From contig OZ059895.1 of the NCBI GenBank assembly GCA_964057225.1, forward strand, positions 11,594,001 to 11,658,000: 64,000 bases of DNA, written 5' to 3'. The notes beneath the pieces were generated by a model. The model made no database searches and was not told the DNA's origin. It saw nothing but the letters and a program-made list of their open reading frames with translations. The DNA is from Auanema rhodensis. Its lineage: Eukaryota; Nematoda; Chromadorea; Rhabditida; Rhabditidae. Each line of letters opens with the position of its first letter. The stretch's first letter is position 1. Shown here in pieces: positions 40,101 to 53,976 of this stretch. The position numbers and the translations under genes are program-made.

Positions 40101-43100
40101 GCTTAACCCAAGGCAGCAAATTATCTTCAATATTATTTCTATCTTACAGTTATAAACCAATAGTTAATGAACCATCATCTTACCTTTAATGTTTCTATGT
40201 ATTTCCTATCGAAAGCAACTTTGTTCAAACACTATACAACTGTGAAACCTTTTTAATTTCTTGTATTTGGAGCTCATAAGATTTGATATCATTGAGAAAT
40301 TTAGATAGAACGTGGAAAATTACATAACTACCATGAAATTGGAAAAAACTATAACGAGGATAAGTATGTAAATCATTGAATATCAGATATTTTTGCTTAC
40401 AACTATACCACGTTGTAAGTACGCCATGCCGCTGATTTTCAATTTTAACTCTTTTGTAACAAATGTTTTCAATTTTCAAGCAGTTTTACTCAGATAGCTT
40501 AACCCAAGGCAGCAAATTATCTTCAATATTATTTCTATCTTACAGTTATAAACCAATAGTTAATGAACCATCATCTTACCTTTACTGTTTCTATCTATTT
40601 CCTATCGAAAGCAACTTTGTTCAAACACTATACAACTGTGACACCTTTTTCAATTTCTTGTATTTGGAGTTCATAAGATTTGATATCATCGAGGGATTCA
40701 GATAGAACGTGGAAAATTACATAACTAACATGAAATTGGAAAAAATTATAACGAGGATAAGTATGTGAAACATTGATTATCAGATATTTTCGCTTAGGAC
40801 CATACCACGTTGAAAGTACGCCATGCCGCTGATTTTCAATTTTAACTCTTCTGTATTAAATGTTTTCAATTTTCAAGCAGTTTTACTCAGATAGCTTAAC
40901 CCAAGGCAGCAAATTATCTTCAATATTATTTCTATCTTACAGTTATAAACCAATAGTTAATGAACCATCATCTTACCTTCACTGTTTCTATCTATTTCCT
41001 ATCGAAAGCAACTTCGTTCAAACACTATACAACTGTGAAACCTTTTTTAATTTCTTGTATTTGAAGCTCATAAGATTTGATATCATTGAGGGATTTAGAT
41101 AGAACGTGGAAAATTACATAACTACCATGAAATTGGAAAAAACTATAACGAGGATAAGTATGTGAAACATTGATTATCAGATATTTTCGCTTAGGACCAT
41201 AACACGTTGTAAGTACGCCATGCCGCTGATTTTCAATTTTAACTCTTTTGTAACAAATGTTTTCAATTTTCAAGCAGTTTTACTCAGATAGCTTAACCCA
41301 AGGCAGCAAATTATCTTCAATATTATTTCTATCTTACAGTTATAAACCAATAGTTAATGAACCATCATCTTACCTTTACTGTTTCTATCTATTTCCTATC
41401 GAAAGCAACTTCGTTCAAACACTATACAACTGTGAAACCTTTTTTAATTTCTTGTATTTGTAGCTCATAAGATTTGATATCATTGAGGGATTTAGATAGA
41501 ACGTGGAAAATTACATAACTACCATGAAATTGGAAAAAACTATAACGAGGATAAGTATGTGAAACATTGATTATCAGATATTTTCGCTTAGGACCATACC
41601 ACGTTGTAAGTACGCCATGCCGCTGATTTTCAATTTTAACTCTTTTGTAACAAATGTTTTCAATTTTCAAGCAGTTTTACTCAGATAGCTTAACCCAAGG
41701 CAGCAAATTATCTTCAATATTATTTCTATCTTACAGTTATAAACCAATAGTTAATGAACCATCATCTTACCTTTACTGTTTCTATCTATTTCCTATCGAA
41801 AGCAACTTTGTTCAAACACTATACAACTGTGACACCTTTTTTAATTTCTTGTATTTGGAGTTCATAAGATTTGATATCATCGAGGGATCCAGATAGAACG
41901 TGGAAAATTACATAACTACCATGAAATTGGAAAAAACTATAACGAGGATAAGTATGTAAATCATTGAATATCAGATATTTTTGCTTACAACTATACCACA
42001 TTGTAAGTACGCCATGCCGCTGATTTTCAATTTTAACTCTTTTGTAACAAATGTTTTCAATTTTCAAGCAGTTTTACTCAGATAGCTTAACCCAAGGCAG
42101 CAAATTATCTTCAATATTATTTCTATCTTACAGTTATAAACCAATAGTTAATGAACCATCATCTTACCTTTACTGTTTCTATCTATTTCCTATCGAAACC
42201 AACTTTGTTCAAAAACTATACAACTGTGAAACCTTTTTTAATTTCTTGTATTTGAAGCTCATAAGATTTGATATCATTAAGGGATCCAGATAGAACGTGG
42301 AAAATTACGTAACTACCATGAAATTGGAAAAAACTATAACGAGGATAAGTATGTGAAACATTGATTATCAGATATTTTCGCTTAGGACCATACCACGTTG
42401 TAAGTACGCCATGCCGCTGATTTTCAATTTTAACTCTTTTGTAACAAATGTTTTCAATTTTCAAGCAGTTTTACTCAGATAGCTTAACCCAAAGCAGCAA
42501 ATTATCTTCAATATTATTTCTATCTCACAGTTATAAACCAATAGTTAATGAACCATCATCTTACCCTTATCGTTTCTATCTATTTCCTATCGAAACCAAC
42601 TTTGTTCAAAAACTATACAACTGTGAAACCTTTTTCAATTTCTTGTATTTGGAGCTCATAAAATTTGATATCATTGAGGGATCCAGATAGAACGTGGAAA
42701 ATTACGTAACTAACATGAAATTGGAAAAAAACTATAACGAGGATAAGTATGTGAATCATTGAATATCAGATATTTTCGCTTAGGACCATACCACGTTGAA
42801 AGTACGCCATGCCGCTGATTTTCAATTTTAACTCTTTTGTAACAAATGTTTTCAATTTTCAAGCAGTTTTAGTCAGATAGCTTAACCCAAGGCAGCAAAT
42901 TATCTTCAATATTATTTCTATCTCACAGTTATAAACCAATAGTTAATGAACCATCATCTTACCCTTATCGTTTCTATCTATTTCCTATCGAAACCAACTT
43001 TGTTCAAAAACTATACAACTGTGAAACCTTTTTCAATTTCTTGTATTTGGAGCTCATAAGATTTGATATCATTGAGGGATCCAGATAGAACGTGGAAAAT

Positions 43101-43640
43101 TACGTAACTAACATGAAATTGGAAAAAACTATAACGAGGATAAGTATGTGAATCATTGAATATCAGATATTTTCGCTTAGGACCATACCACGTTGAAAGT
43201 ACGCCATGCCGCTGATTTTCAATTTTAACTCTTTTGTAATAAATTTTTTCAATTTTCAAGCAGTTTTACTCAGATAGCTTAACCCAAGGCAGCAAATTAT
43301 CTTCAATATTATTTCTATCTTACAGTTATAAACCAATAGTTAATGAACCATCATCTTACCTTTACTGTTTCTATCTATTTCCTATCGAAAGCAACTTTGT
43401 TCAAACACTATACAACTGTGAAACCTTTTTTAATTTCTTGTATTTGGAGCTCATAAGATTTGATATCATCGAGGGATCCAGATAGAACGTGGAAAATTAC
43501 GTAACTAACATGAAATTGGAAAAAAACTATAACGAGGATAAGTATGTAAATCATTGAATATCAGATATTTTTGCTTACAACTATACCACGTTGTAAGTAC
43601 GCCATGCCGCTGATTTTCAATTTTAACTCTTTTGTAACAA
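34109..43640. repeat. Longer middle-zone rounds of 8, 7 and 9 monomers
   Basis: Rounds start at 34109 (H-A-N-N-O-P/N-N-N), 37285 (A-N-N-O-P-C-N/A) and 40067 (H-A-N-N-O-P-C-D/E-F). The A-N-N-O core is shared by all three. Linked private marks include ACCACATTG in the O units (near 36032, 38821 and 41998) and ATAACACG in N units. The C units at 39271 and 42448 have an added A before CTATAACG, which is absent from left-zone C units. Confidence 0.75.
36094..36490 (+). repeat. Mosaic monomer P front / N back
   Basis: The front has ATCGAAACC and CAAAAACT as in type P. From TTTGTAGCTC with GGGATTTAG it follows type N, ending in ATAACACG and then a hybrid TTTTGTATTAAATG junction. The following unit at 36491 is type N with CCTTCACTG. 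Confidence 0.65.
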
Positions 43641-44435
43641 ATGTTTTCAATTTTCAAGCAGTTTTACTCAGATAGCTTAACCCAAGGCAGCAAATTATCT
43701 TCAATATTATTTCTACCTTACAGTTATAAACCAATAGTTAATGAACCATCATCTTACCTTTACTGTTTCTATCTATTTCCTATCGAAAGCAACTTTGTTC
43801 AAACACTATACAACTGTGACACCTTTTTCAATTTCTTGTATTTGGAGTTCATAAGATTTGATATCATCGAGGGATCCAGATAGAACGTGGAAAATTACAT
43901 AACTAACATGAAATTGGGAAAAAATTATAACGAGGATAAGTATGTGAAACATTGATTATCAGATATTTTCGCTTAGGACCATACCACGTTGAAAGTACGC
44001 CATGCCGCTGATTTTCAATTTTAACTCTTCTGTATTAAATGTTTTCAATTTTCAAGCAGTTTTACTCAGATAGCTTAACCCAAGGCAGCAAATTATCTTC
44101 AATATTATTTCTATCTTACAGTTATAAACCAATAGTTAATGAACCATCATCTTACCTTTACTGTTTCTATCTATTTCCTATCGAAAGCAACTTCGTTCAA
44201 ACACTATACAACTGTGAAACCTTTTTTAATTTCTTGTATTTGTAGCTCATAAGATTTGATATCATTGAGGGATTTAGATAGAACGTGGAAAATTACATAA
44301 CTACCATGAAATTGGAAAAAACTATAACGAGGATAAGTATGTGAAACATTGATTATCAGATATTTTCGCTTAGGACCATACCACGTTGTAAGTACGCCAT
44401 GCCGCTGATTTTCAATTTTAACTCTTTTGTAACAA

Positions 44436-47400
44436 ATGTTTTCAATTTTCAAGCAGTTTTACTCAGATAGCTTAACCCAAGGCAGCAAATTATCTTCAAT
44501 ATTATTTCTATCTTACAGTTATAAACCAATAGTTAATGAACCATCATCTTACCTTTACTGTTTCTATCTATTTCCTATCGAAAGCAACTTTGTTCAAACA
44601 CTATACAACTGTGACACCTTTTTTAATTTCTTGTATTTGGAGTTCATAAGATTTGATATCATCGAGGGATCCAGATAGAACGTGGAAAATTACATAACTA
44701 ACATGAAATTGGGAAAAAATTATAACGAGGATAAGTATGTGAAACATTGATTATCAGATATTTTCGCTTACGACCATACCACGTTGAAAGTACGCCATGA
44801 CGCTGATTTTCAATTTTAACTCTTTTGTAACAAATGTTTTCAATTTTCAAGCAGTTTTACTTAGATAGCTCAACCCAAGGCAGCAATTTATCTTCAATAT
44901 TATTTCTATCTTACAGTTATAAACCAATAGTTAATGAACCATCATCTTACCTTTACTGTTTCTATCTATTTCCTATCGAAAGCAACTTCGTTCAAACACT
45001 ATACAACTGTGAAACCTTTTTTAATTTCTTGTATTTGGAGCTCATAAGATTTGATATCATTGAGGGATTTAGATAGAACGTGGAAAATTACATAACTACC
45101 ATGAAATTGGAAAAAACTATAACGAGGATAAGTATGTAAATCATTGAATATCAGATATTTTTGCTTACAACTATAGCACGTTGAAAGTACGCCATGCCGC
45201 TGATTTTCAATTTTAACTCTTTTGTAACAAATTTTTTCAATTTTCAAGCAGTTTTACTCAGATAGCTTAACCCAAGGCAGCAAATTATCTTCAATATTAT
45301 TTCTATCTTACAGTTATAAACCAATAGTTAATGAACCATCATCTTACCTTTACTGTTTCTATCTATTTCCTATCGAAAGCAACTTTGTTCAAACACTATA
45401 CAACTGTGAAACCTTTTTTAATTTCTTGTATTTGGAGCTCATAAGATTTGATATCATCGAGGGATCCAGATAGAACGTGGAAAATTACGTAACTAACATG
45501 AAATTGGAAAAAAACTATAACGAGGATAAGTATGTAAATCATTGAATATCAGATATTTTTGCTTACAACTATACCACGTTGTAAGTACGCCATGCCGCTG
45601 ATTTTCAATTTTAACTCTTTTGTAACAAATGTTTTCAATTTTCAAGCAGTTTTACTCAGATAGCTTAACCCAAGGCAGCAAATTATCTTCAATATTATTT
45701 CTATCTTACAGTTATAAACCAATAGTTAATGAACCATCATCTTACCTTTACTGTTCCTATCTATTTCCTATCGAAAGCAACTTTGTTCAAACACTATACA
45801 ACTGTGACACCTTTTTTAATTTCTTGTATTTGGAGTTCATAAGATTTGATATCATCGAGGGATCCAGATAGAACGTGGAAAATTACATAACTAACATGAA
45901 ATTGGGAAAAAATTATAACGAGGATAAGTATGTGAAACATTGATTATCAGATATTTTCGCTTACGACCATACCACGTTGAAAGTACGCCATGACGCTGAT
46001 TTTCAATTTTAACTCTTTTGTAACAAATGTTTTCAATTTTCAAGCAGTTTTACTTAGATAGCTCAACCCAAGGCAGCAATTTATCTTCAATATTATTTCT
46101 ATCTTACAGTTATAAACCAATAGTTAATGAACCATCATCTTACCTTTACTGTTTCTATCTATTTCCTATCGAAAGCAACTTCGTTCAAACACTATACAAC
46201 TGTGAAACCTTTTTCAATTTCTTGTATTTGGAGCTCATAAGATTTGATATCATTGAGGGATTTAGATAGAACGTGGAAAATTACATAACTACCATGAAAT
46301 TGGAAAAAACTATAACGAGGATAAGTATGTAAATCATTGAATATCAGATATTTTTGCTTACAACTATAGCACGTTGTAAGTACGCCATGCCGCTGATTTT
46401 CAATTTTAACTCTTTTGTAACAAATGTTTTCAATTTTCAAGCAGTTTTACTCAGATAGCTTAACCCAAGGCAGCAAATTATCTTCAATATTATTTCTATC
46501 TTACAGTTATAAACCAATAGTTAATGAACCATCATCTTACCTTTACTGTTTCTATCTATTTCCTATCAAAAGCAACTTTGTTCAAACACTATACAACTGT
46601 GACACCTTTTTTAATTTCTTGTATTTGGAGTTCATAAGATTTGATATCATCGAGGGATCCAGATAGAACGTGGAAAATTACATAACTAACATGAAATTGG
46701 GAAAAAACTATAACGAGGATAAGTATGTAAATCATTGAATATCAGATATTTTTGCTTACAACTATAGCACGTTGTAAGTACGCCATGCCGCTGATTTTCA
46801 ATTTTAACTCTTTTGTAACAAATGTTTTCAATTTTCAAGCAGTTTTACTCAGATAGCTTAACCCAAGGCAGCAAATTATCTTCAATATTATTTCTATCTT
46901 ACAGTTATAAACCAATAGTTAATGAACCATCATCTTACCTTTACTGTTTCTATCTATTTCCTATCAAAAGCAACTTTGTTCAAACACTATACAACTGTGA
47001 CACCTTTTTTAATTTCTTGTATTTGGAGTTCATAAGATTTGATATCATCGAGGGATCCAGATAGAACGTGGAAAATTACATAACTAACATGAAATTGGGA
47101 AAAAACTATAACGAGGATAAGTATGTGAATCATTGAATATCAGATATTTTCGCTTAGGACCATACCACGTTGAAAGTACGCCATGCCGCTGATTTTCAAT
47201 TTTAACTCTTCTGTATTAAATGTTTTCAATTTTCAAGCAGTTTTACTCAGATAGCTTAACCCAAGGCAGCAAATTATCTTCAATATTATTTCTATCTTAC
47301 AGTTATAAACCAATAGTTAATGAACCATCATCTTACCTTTACTGTTTCTATCTATTTCCTATCGAAAGCAACTTCGTTCAAACACTATACAACTGTGAAA

Positions 47401-48412
47401 CCTTTTTTAATTTCTTGTATTTGTAGCTCATAAGATTTGATATCATTGAGGGATTTAGATAGAACGTGGAAAATTACATAACTACCATGAAATTGGAAAA
47501 AACTATAACGAGGATAAGTATGTGAAACATTGATTATCAGATATTTTCGCTTAGGACCATACCACGTTGTAAGTACGCCATGCCGCTGATTTTCAATTTT
47601 AACTCTTTTGTAACAAATGTTTTCAATTTTCAAGCAGTTTTACTCAGATAGCTTAACCCAAGGCAGCAAATTATCTTCAATATTATTTCTATCTTACAGT
47701 TATAAACCAATAGTTAATGAACCATCATCTTACCTTTACTGTTTCTATCTATTTCCTATCGAAAGCAACTTTGTTCAAACACTATACAACTGTGACACCT
47801 TTTTTAATTTCTTGTATTTGGAGTTCATAAGATTTGATATCATCGAGGGATCCAGATAGAACGTGGAAAATTACATAACTAACATGAAATTGGGAAAAAA
47901 TTATAACGAGGATAAGTATGTGAAACATTGATTATCAGATATTTTCGCTTACGACCATACCACGTTGAAAGTACGCCATGACGCTGATTTTCAATTTTAA
48001 CTCTTTTGTAACAAATGTTTTCAATTTTCAAGCAGTTTTACTTAGATAGCTCAACCCAAGGCAGCAATTTATCTTCAATATTATTTCTATCTTACAGTTA
48101 TAAACCAATAGTTAATGAACCATCATCTTACCTTTACTGTTTCTATCTATTTCCTATCAAAAGCAACTTTGTTCAAACACTATACAACTGTGACACCTTT
48201 TTTAATTTCTTGTATTTGGAGTTCATAAGATTTGATATCATCGAGGGATCCAGATAGAACGTGGAAAATTACATAACTAACATGAAATTGGGAAAAAACT
48301 ATAACGAGGATAAGTATGTGAATCATTGAATATCAGATATTTTCGCTTAGGACCATACCACGTTGAAAGTACGCCATGCCGCTGATTTTCAATTTTAACT
48401 CTTTTGTAACAA
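44436..48412. repeat. Three linked O/Q pairs within a ten-monomer block
   Basis: An O-like unit ending in CTTACGACC and CATGACGCTG, followed by a Q unit opening ACTTAGATAGCTCAACCC with GCAATTTATC, occurs at 44436/44834, 45629/46027 and 47617/48015. The first two are three monomers apart (1193 bp). Two near-identical units with TATCAAAAGC lie side by side at 46424 and 46822. The Q unit at 48015 has the front of Q and the back of that TATCAAAAGC type. Confidence 0.75.
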
Positions 48413-51400
48413 ATGTTTTCAATTTTCAAGCAGTTTTACTCAGATAGCTTAACCCAAGGCAGCAAATTATCTTCAATATTATTTCTATCTTACAGTTATA
48501 AACCAATAGTTAATGAACCATCATCTTACCTTTACTGTTTCTATCTATTTCCTATCGAAAGCAACTTTGTTCAAACACTATACAACTGTGAAACCTTTTT
48601 TAATTTTTTGTATTTGGAGCTCATAAGATTTGATATCATCGAGGGATCCAGATAGAACGTGGAAAATTACATAACTAACATGAAATTGGGAGAAAATTAT
48701 AACGAGGATAAATATGTGAAACATTGATTATCAGATATTTTCGCTTAGGACCATACCACGTTGAAAGTACGCCATGCCGCTGATTTTCAATTTTAACTCT
48801 TCTGTATTAAATGTTTTCAATTTTCAAGCTGTTTTACTCAGATAGCTCAACCCAAGGCAGCAAACTATCTTCAATATTATTTCTATCTTACAGTTATAAA
48901 CCAATAGTTAATGAACCATCATCTTACCTTTACTGTTTCTATCTATTTCCTTTCGAAACCAACTTTGTTCAAAAACTATACAACTGTGAAACCTTTTTTA
49001 ATTTCTTGTATTTGGAGCTCATAAGATTTGATATCATTGAGGAATCCAGATAGAACGTGGAAAATTACGTAATTAACATGAAATTGGAAGAAACTATAAC
49101 GAGGATAAGTATGTGAATCATTGAATATCAGATATTTTCGCTTAGGACCATACCACGTTGAAAGTACGCCATGCCGCTGATTTTCAATTTTAACTCTTCT
49201 GTATTAAATGTTTTCAATTTTCAAGCAGTTTTACTCAGATAGCTTAACCCAAGGCAGCAAATTATCTTCAATATTATTTCTATCTTACAGTTATAAACCA
49301 ATAGTTAATGAACCATCATCTTACTTTTACTGTTTCTATCTATTTCCTATCGAAAGCAACTTCGTTCAAACACTATACAACTGTGAAACCTTTTTTAATT
49401 TCTTGTATTTGTAGCTCATAAGATTTGATATCATTGAGGGATTTAGATAGAACGTGGAAAATTACATAACTACCATGAAATTGTAAAAAACTATAACGAG
49501 GATAAGTATGTAAATCATTGAATATCAGATATTTTTGCCCACAACTGTACCACATTGTAAGTACGCCATGCCGCTGATTTTCAATTTTAACTCTTTTGTA
49601 ACAAATGTTTTCAATTTTCAAGCAGTTTTACTCAGATAGCTTAACCCAAAGCAGCAAATTATCTTCAATATTATTTCTATCTTACAGTTATAAACCAATA
49701 GTTAATGAACCATCATCTTACCTTTACTGTTTCTATCTATTTCCTATCGAAAGCAACTTAGTTCAAACACTATACAACTGTGACACCTTTTTTAATTTCT
49801 TGTATTTGGAGTTCATAAGATTTGATATCATCGAGGGATCCAGATAGAACGTGGAAAATCACATAACTAACATGAAATTGGGAAAAAACTATAACGAGGA
49901 TAAGTATGTGAATCATTGAATATCAGATATTTTCGCTTAGGACCATACCACGTTGAAAGTACGCCATGCCGCTGATTTTCAATTTTAACTGTTTTGTAAC
50001 AAATGTTTTCAATTTTCAAGCAGTTTTACTCAGATAGCTTAACCCAAGGCAGCAAATTATCTTCAATATTATTTCTATCTTACAGTTATAAACCAATAGT
50101 TAATGAACCATCATCTTACCTTTACTATTTCTATCTATTTCCTATCAAAACCAACTTTGTTCAAACACTATACAACTGAGAAGCCTTTTTTAATTTCTTG
50201 TATTTGGAGTTCATAAGATTTGATATCATTGAGGGATTTAGATAGAACGTGGAAAATTACATAACTACCATGAAATTGGAAAAAACTATAACGAGGATAA
50301 GTATGTAAATCATTGACTATCAGATATTTTTGCTTACAACTATACCACGTTGTAAGTACGCCATGCCGCTGATTTTCAATTTTAACTTTTTTGTAACAAA
50401 TGTTTTCAATTTTCAAGCAGTTTTACTCAGATAGCTTAACCCAAAGCAGCAAATTATCTTCAATATTATTTCTATCTCACAGTTATAAACCAATAGTTAA
50501 TGAACCATCATCTTACCTTTACTGTTTCTATCTATTTCCTATCGAAACCAACTTTGTTCAAAAACTATACAACTGTGAAACCTTTTTCAATTTTTTGTAT
50601 TTGGAGCTCATAAGATTTGATATCATTGAGGGATCCAGATAGAACGTGGAAAATTACATAACTAACATGAAATTGGGAAAAAACTATAACGAGGATAAGT
50701 ATGTGAATCATTGAATATCAGATATTTTCGCTTAGGACCATACCACGTTGAAAGTACGCCATGCCGCTGATTTTCAATTTTAACTCTTTTGTAACAAATG
50801 TTTTCAATTTTCAAGCAGTTTTACTCAGATAGCTTAACCCAAAGCAGCCAATTATCTTCAATATTATTTCTATCTCACAGTTATAAACCAATAGTTAATG
50901 AACCATCATCTTACCTTTACTGTTTCTATCTATTTCCTATCGAAAGCAACTTTGTTCGAACACTATACAACTGTGAAACCTTTTTTAATTTCTTGTATTT
51001 GGAGCTCATAAGATTTGATATCATAGAGGGATCCAGATAGAACGTGGAAAATTACGTAACTAACATAAAATTGGAAAAAACTATAACGAGGATAAGTATG
51101 TGAATCATTGAATATCAGATATTTTCGCTTAGGACCATACCACGTTGAAAGTACGCCATGCTTCTGATTTTCAATTTTAACTCTTCTGTATTAAATGTTT
51201 TCAATTTTCAAGCAGTTTTACTTAGAAAGCTCAACCCAAAGCAGCAAATTATCTTCAATATTATTTCTATCTTACAGTTATAAACCAATAGTTAATGAAC
51301 CATCATCTTACCTTTACTGTTTCTATCTATTTCCTTTCGAAACCAACTTTGTTCAAAAACTATACAACTGTGAAACCTTTTTTAATTTCTTGTATTTGGA

Positions 51401-51989
51401 GCTCATAAGATTTGATATCATTGAAGGATCCAGATAGAACGTGGAAAATTACGTAACTAACATGAAATTGGAAAAAACTATAACGAGGATAAGTATGTAA
51501 ATCATTGAATATCAGATATTTTTGCTTACAACTATACCACGTTGTAAGTACGCCATGCCGCTGATTTTCAATTTTAACTCTTTTGTAACAAATGTTTTCA
51601 ATTTTTAAGCAGATTTACTCAGATAGCTTAACCCAAGGCAGCAAATTATCTTCAATATTATTTCTATCTTACAGTTATAAACCAATAGTTAATGAACCAT
51701 CATCTTACCTTTACTGTTTCTATCTATTTCCTATCAAAAGCAACTTTGTTCAAACACTATACAACTGTGACACCTTTTTTAATTTCTTGTATTTGGAGTT
51801 CATAAGATTTGATATCATCGAGGGATCCAGATAGAACGTGGAAAATTACATAACTAACATGAAATTGGGAAAAAACTATAACGAGGATAAGTATGTGAAT
51901 CATTGAATATCAGATATTTTCGCTTAGGACCATACCACGTTGAAAGTACGCCATGCCGCTGATTTTCAATTTTAACTCTTTTGTAACAA

Positions 51990-52784
51990 ATGTTTTCAAT
52001 TTTCAAGCAGTTTTACTCAGATAGCTTAACCCAAGGCAGCAAATTATCTTCAATATTATTTCTATCTTACAGTTATAAACCAATAGTTAATGAACCATCA
52101 TCTTACCTTTACTGTTTCTATCTATTTCCTATCGAAAGCAACTTTGTTCAAACACTATACAACTGTGAAACCTTTTTTAATTTTTTGTATTTGGAGCTCA
52201 TAAGATTTGATATCATCGAGGGATCCAGATAGAACGTGGAAAATTACATAACTAACATGAAATTGGGAAAAAATTATAACGAGGATAAATATGTGAAACA
52301 TTGATTATCAGATATTTTCGCTTAGGACCATACCACGTTGAAAGTACGCCATGCCGCTGATTTTCAATTTTAACTCTTCTGTATTAAATGTTTTCAATTT
52401 TCAAGCAGTTTTACTCAGATAGCTCAACCCAAGGCAGCAAATTATCTTCAATATTATTTCTATCTTACAGTTATAAACCAATAGTTAATGAACCATCATC
52501 TTACCTTTACTGTTTCTATCTATTTCCTTTCGAAACCAACTTTGTTCAAAAACTATACAACTGTGAAACCTTTTTTAATTTCTTGTATTTGGAGCTCATA
52601 AGATTTGATATCATTGAAGGATCCAGATAGAACGTGGAAAATTACGTAACTTACATGAAATTGGAAAAAACTATAACGAGGATAAGTATGTAAATCATTG
52701 AATATCAGATATTTTTGCTTACAACTATACCACGTTGTAAGTACGCCATGCCGCTGATTTTCAATTTTAACTCTTTTGTAACAA
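51990..52784. repeat. Two-monomer segment duplicated nine monomers away (from 48413-49207)
   Basis: The units at 51990 and 52388 match those at 48413 and 48811, an offset of 3577 bp. Shared uncommon marks are TAATTTTTTGTATTT (near 48601 and 52178), GAGGATAAATATG (near 48704 and 52281), a TTCTGTATT junction, and TTTCCTTTCGAAACC in the second unit. The older copy at 48811 has extra private changes (AAGCTGTTTTAC, GAGGAATCC). Confidence 0.75.
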
Positions 52785-53976
52785 ATGTTTTCAATTTTCA
52801 AGCAGTTTTACTCAGATAGCTTAACCCAAGGCAGCAAATTATCTTCAATATTATTTCTATCTTACAGTTATAAACCAATAGTTAATGAACCATCATCTTA
52901 CCTTTACTGTTTCTATCTATTTCCTATCGAAAGCAACTTCGTTCAAACACTATACAACTGTGAAACCTTTTTTAATTTCTTGTATTTGCAGCTCATAAGA
53001 TTTGATATCATTGAGGGATTTAGATAGAACGTGGAAAATTACATAACTACCATAAAATTGGAAAAAACTATAACGAGGATAAGTATGTAAATCATTGAAT
53101 ATCAGATATTTTTGCTTACAACTATACCACGTTGTAAGTACGCCATGCCGCTGATTTTCAATTTTAACTCTTTTGTAACAAATGTTTTCAATTTTCAAGC
53201 AGTTTTACTCAGATAGCTTAACCCAAGGCAGCAAATTATCTTCAATATTATTTCTATCTTACAGTTATAAACCAATAGTTAATGAACCATCATCTTACCT
53301 TAACTGTTTCTATCTATTTCCTATCGAAAGCAACTTTGTTCAAACACTATACAACTGTGACACCTTTTTTAATTTCTTGTATTTGGAGTTCATAAGATTT
53401 GATATCATCGAGGGATCCAGATAGAACGTGGAAAATTACATAACTAACATGAAATTGGGAAAAAACTATAACGAGGATAAGTATGTGAATCATTGAATAT
53501 CAGATATTTTCGCTTAGGACCATACCACGTTGAAAGTACGCCATGCCGCTGATTTTCAATTTTAACTCTTTTGTAACAAATGTTTTCAATTTTCAAGCAG
53601 TTTTACTCAGATAGCTTAACCCAAGGCAGCAAATTATCTTCAATATTATTTCTATCTTACAGTTATAAACCAATAGTTAATGAACCATCATCTTACCTTT
53701 ACTATTTCTATCTATTTCCTATCAAAACCAACTTTGTTCAAACACTATACAACTGAGAAACCTTTTTTAATTTCTTGTATTTGGAGCTCATAAGATTTGA
53801 TATCATTGAAGGATCCAGATAGAACGTGGAAAATTACGTAACTTACATGAAATTGGAAAAAACTATAACGAGGATAAGTATGTAAATCATTGAATATCAG
53901 ATATTTTTGCTTACAACTATACCACGTTGTAAGTACGCCATGCCGCTGATTTTCAATTTTAACTCTTTTGTAACAA

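Larger units (their letters stand above)
27372..44435. repeat. Middle zone: H-A-N-O-P based higher-order repeats
   Basis: From the H unit at 27372 the types change to A, N, O and P. N is marked by a preceding TTCTGTATT or by TTTGTAGCTC, O by CTGTGACACCTTTTTTAA with ATCGAGGGATCC, and P by TTTGAAGCTC with ATTAAGGGATCC. Two clean 5-monomer rounds are followed by rounds of 4, 3, 8, 7 and 9 monomers. Left-zone types C, D/E and F reappear at 39271 and at 42448-43640, so the two zones have exchanged blocks. I saw no unique sequence between the zones. Confidence 0.8.
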
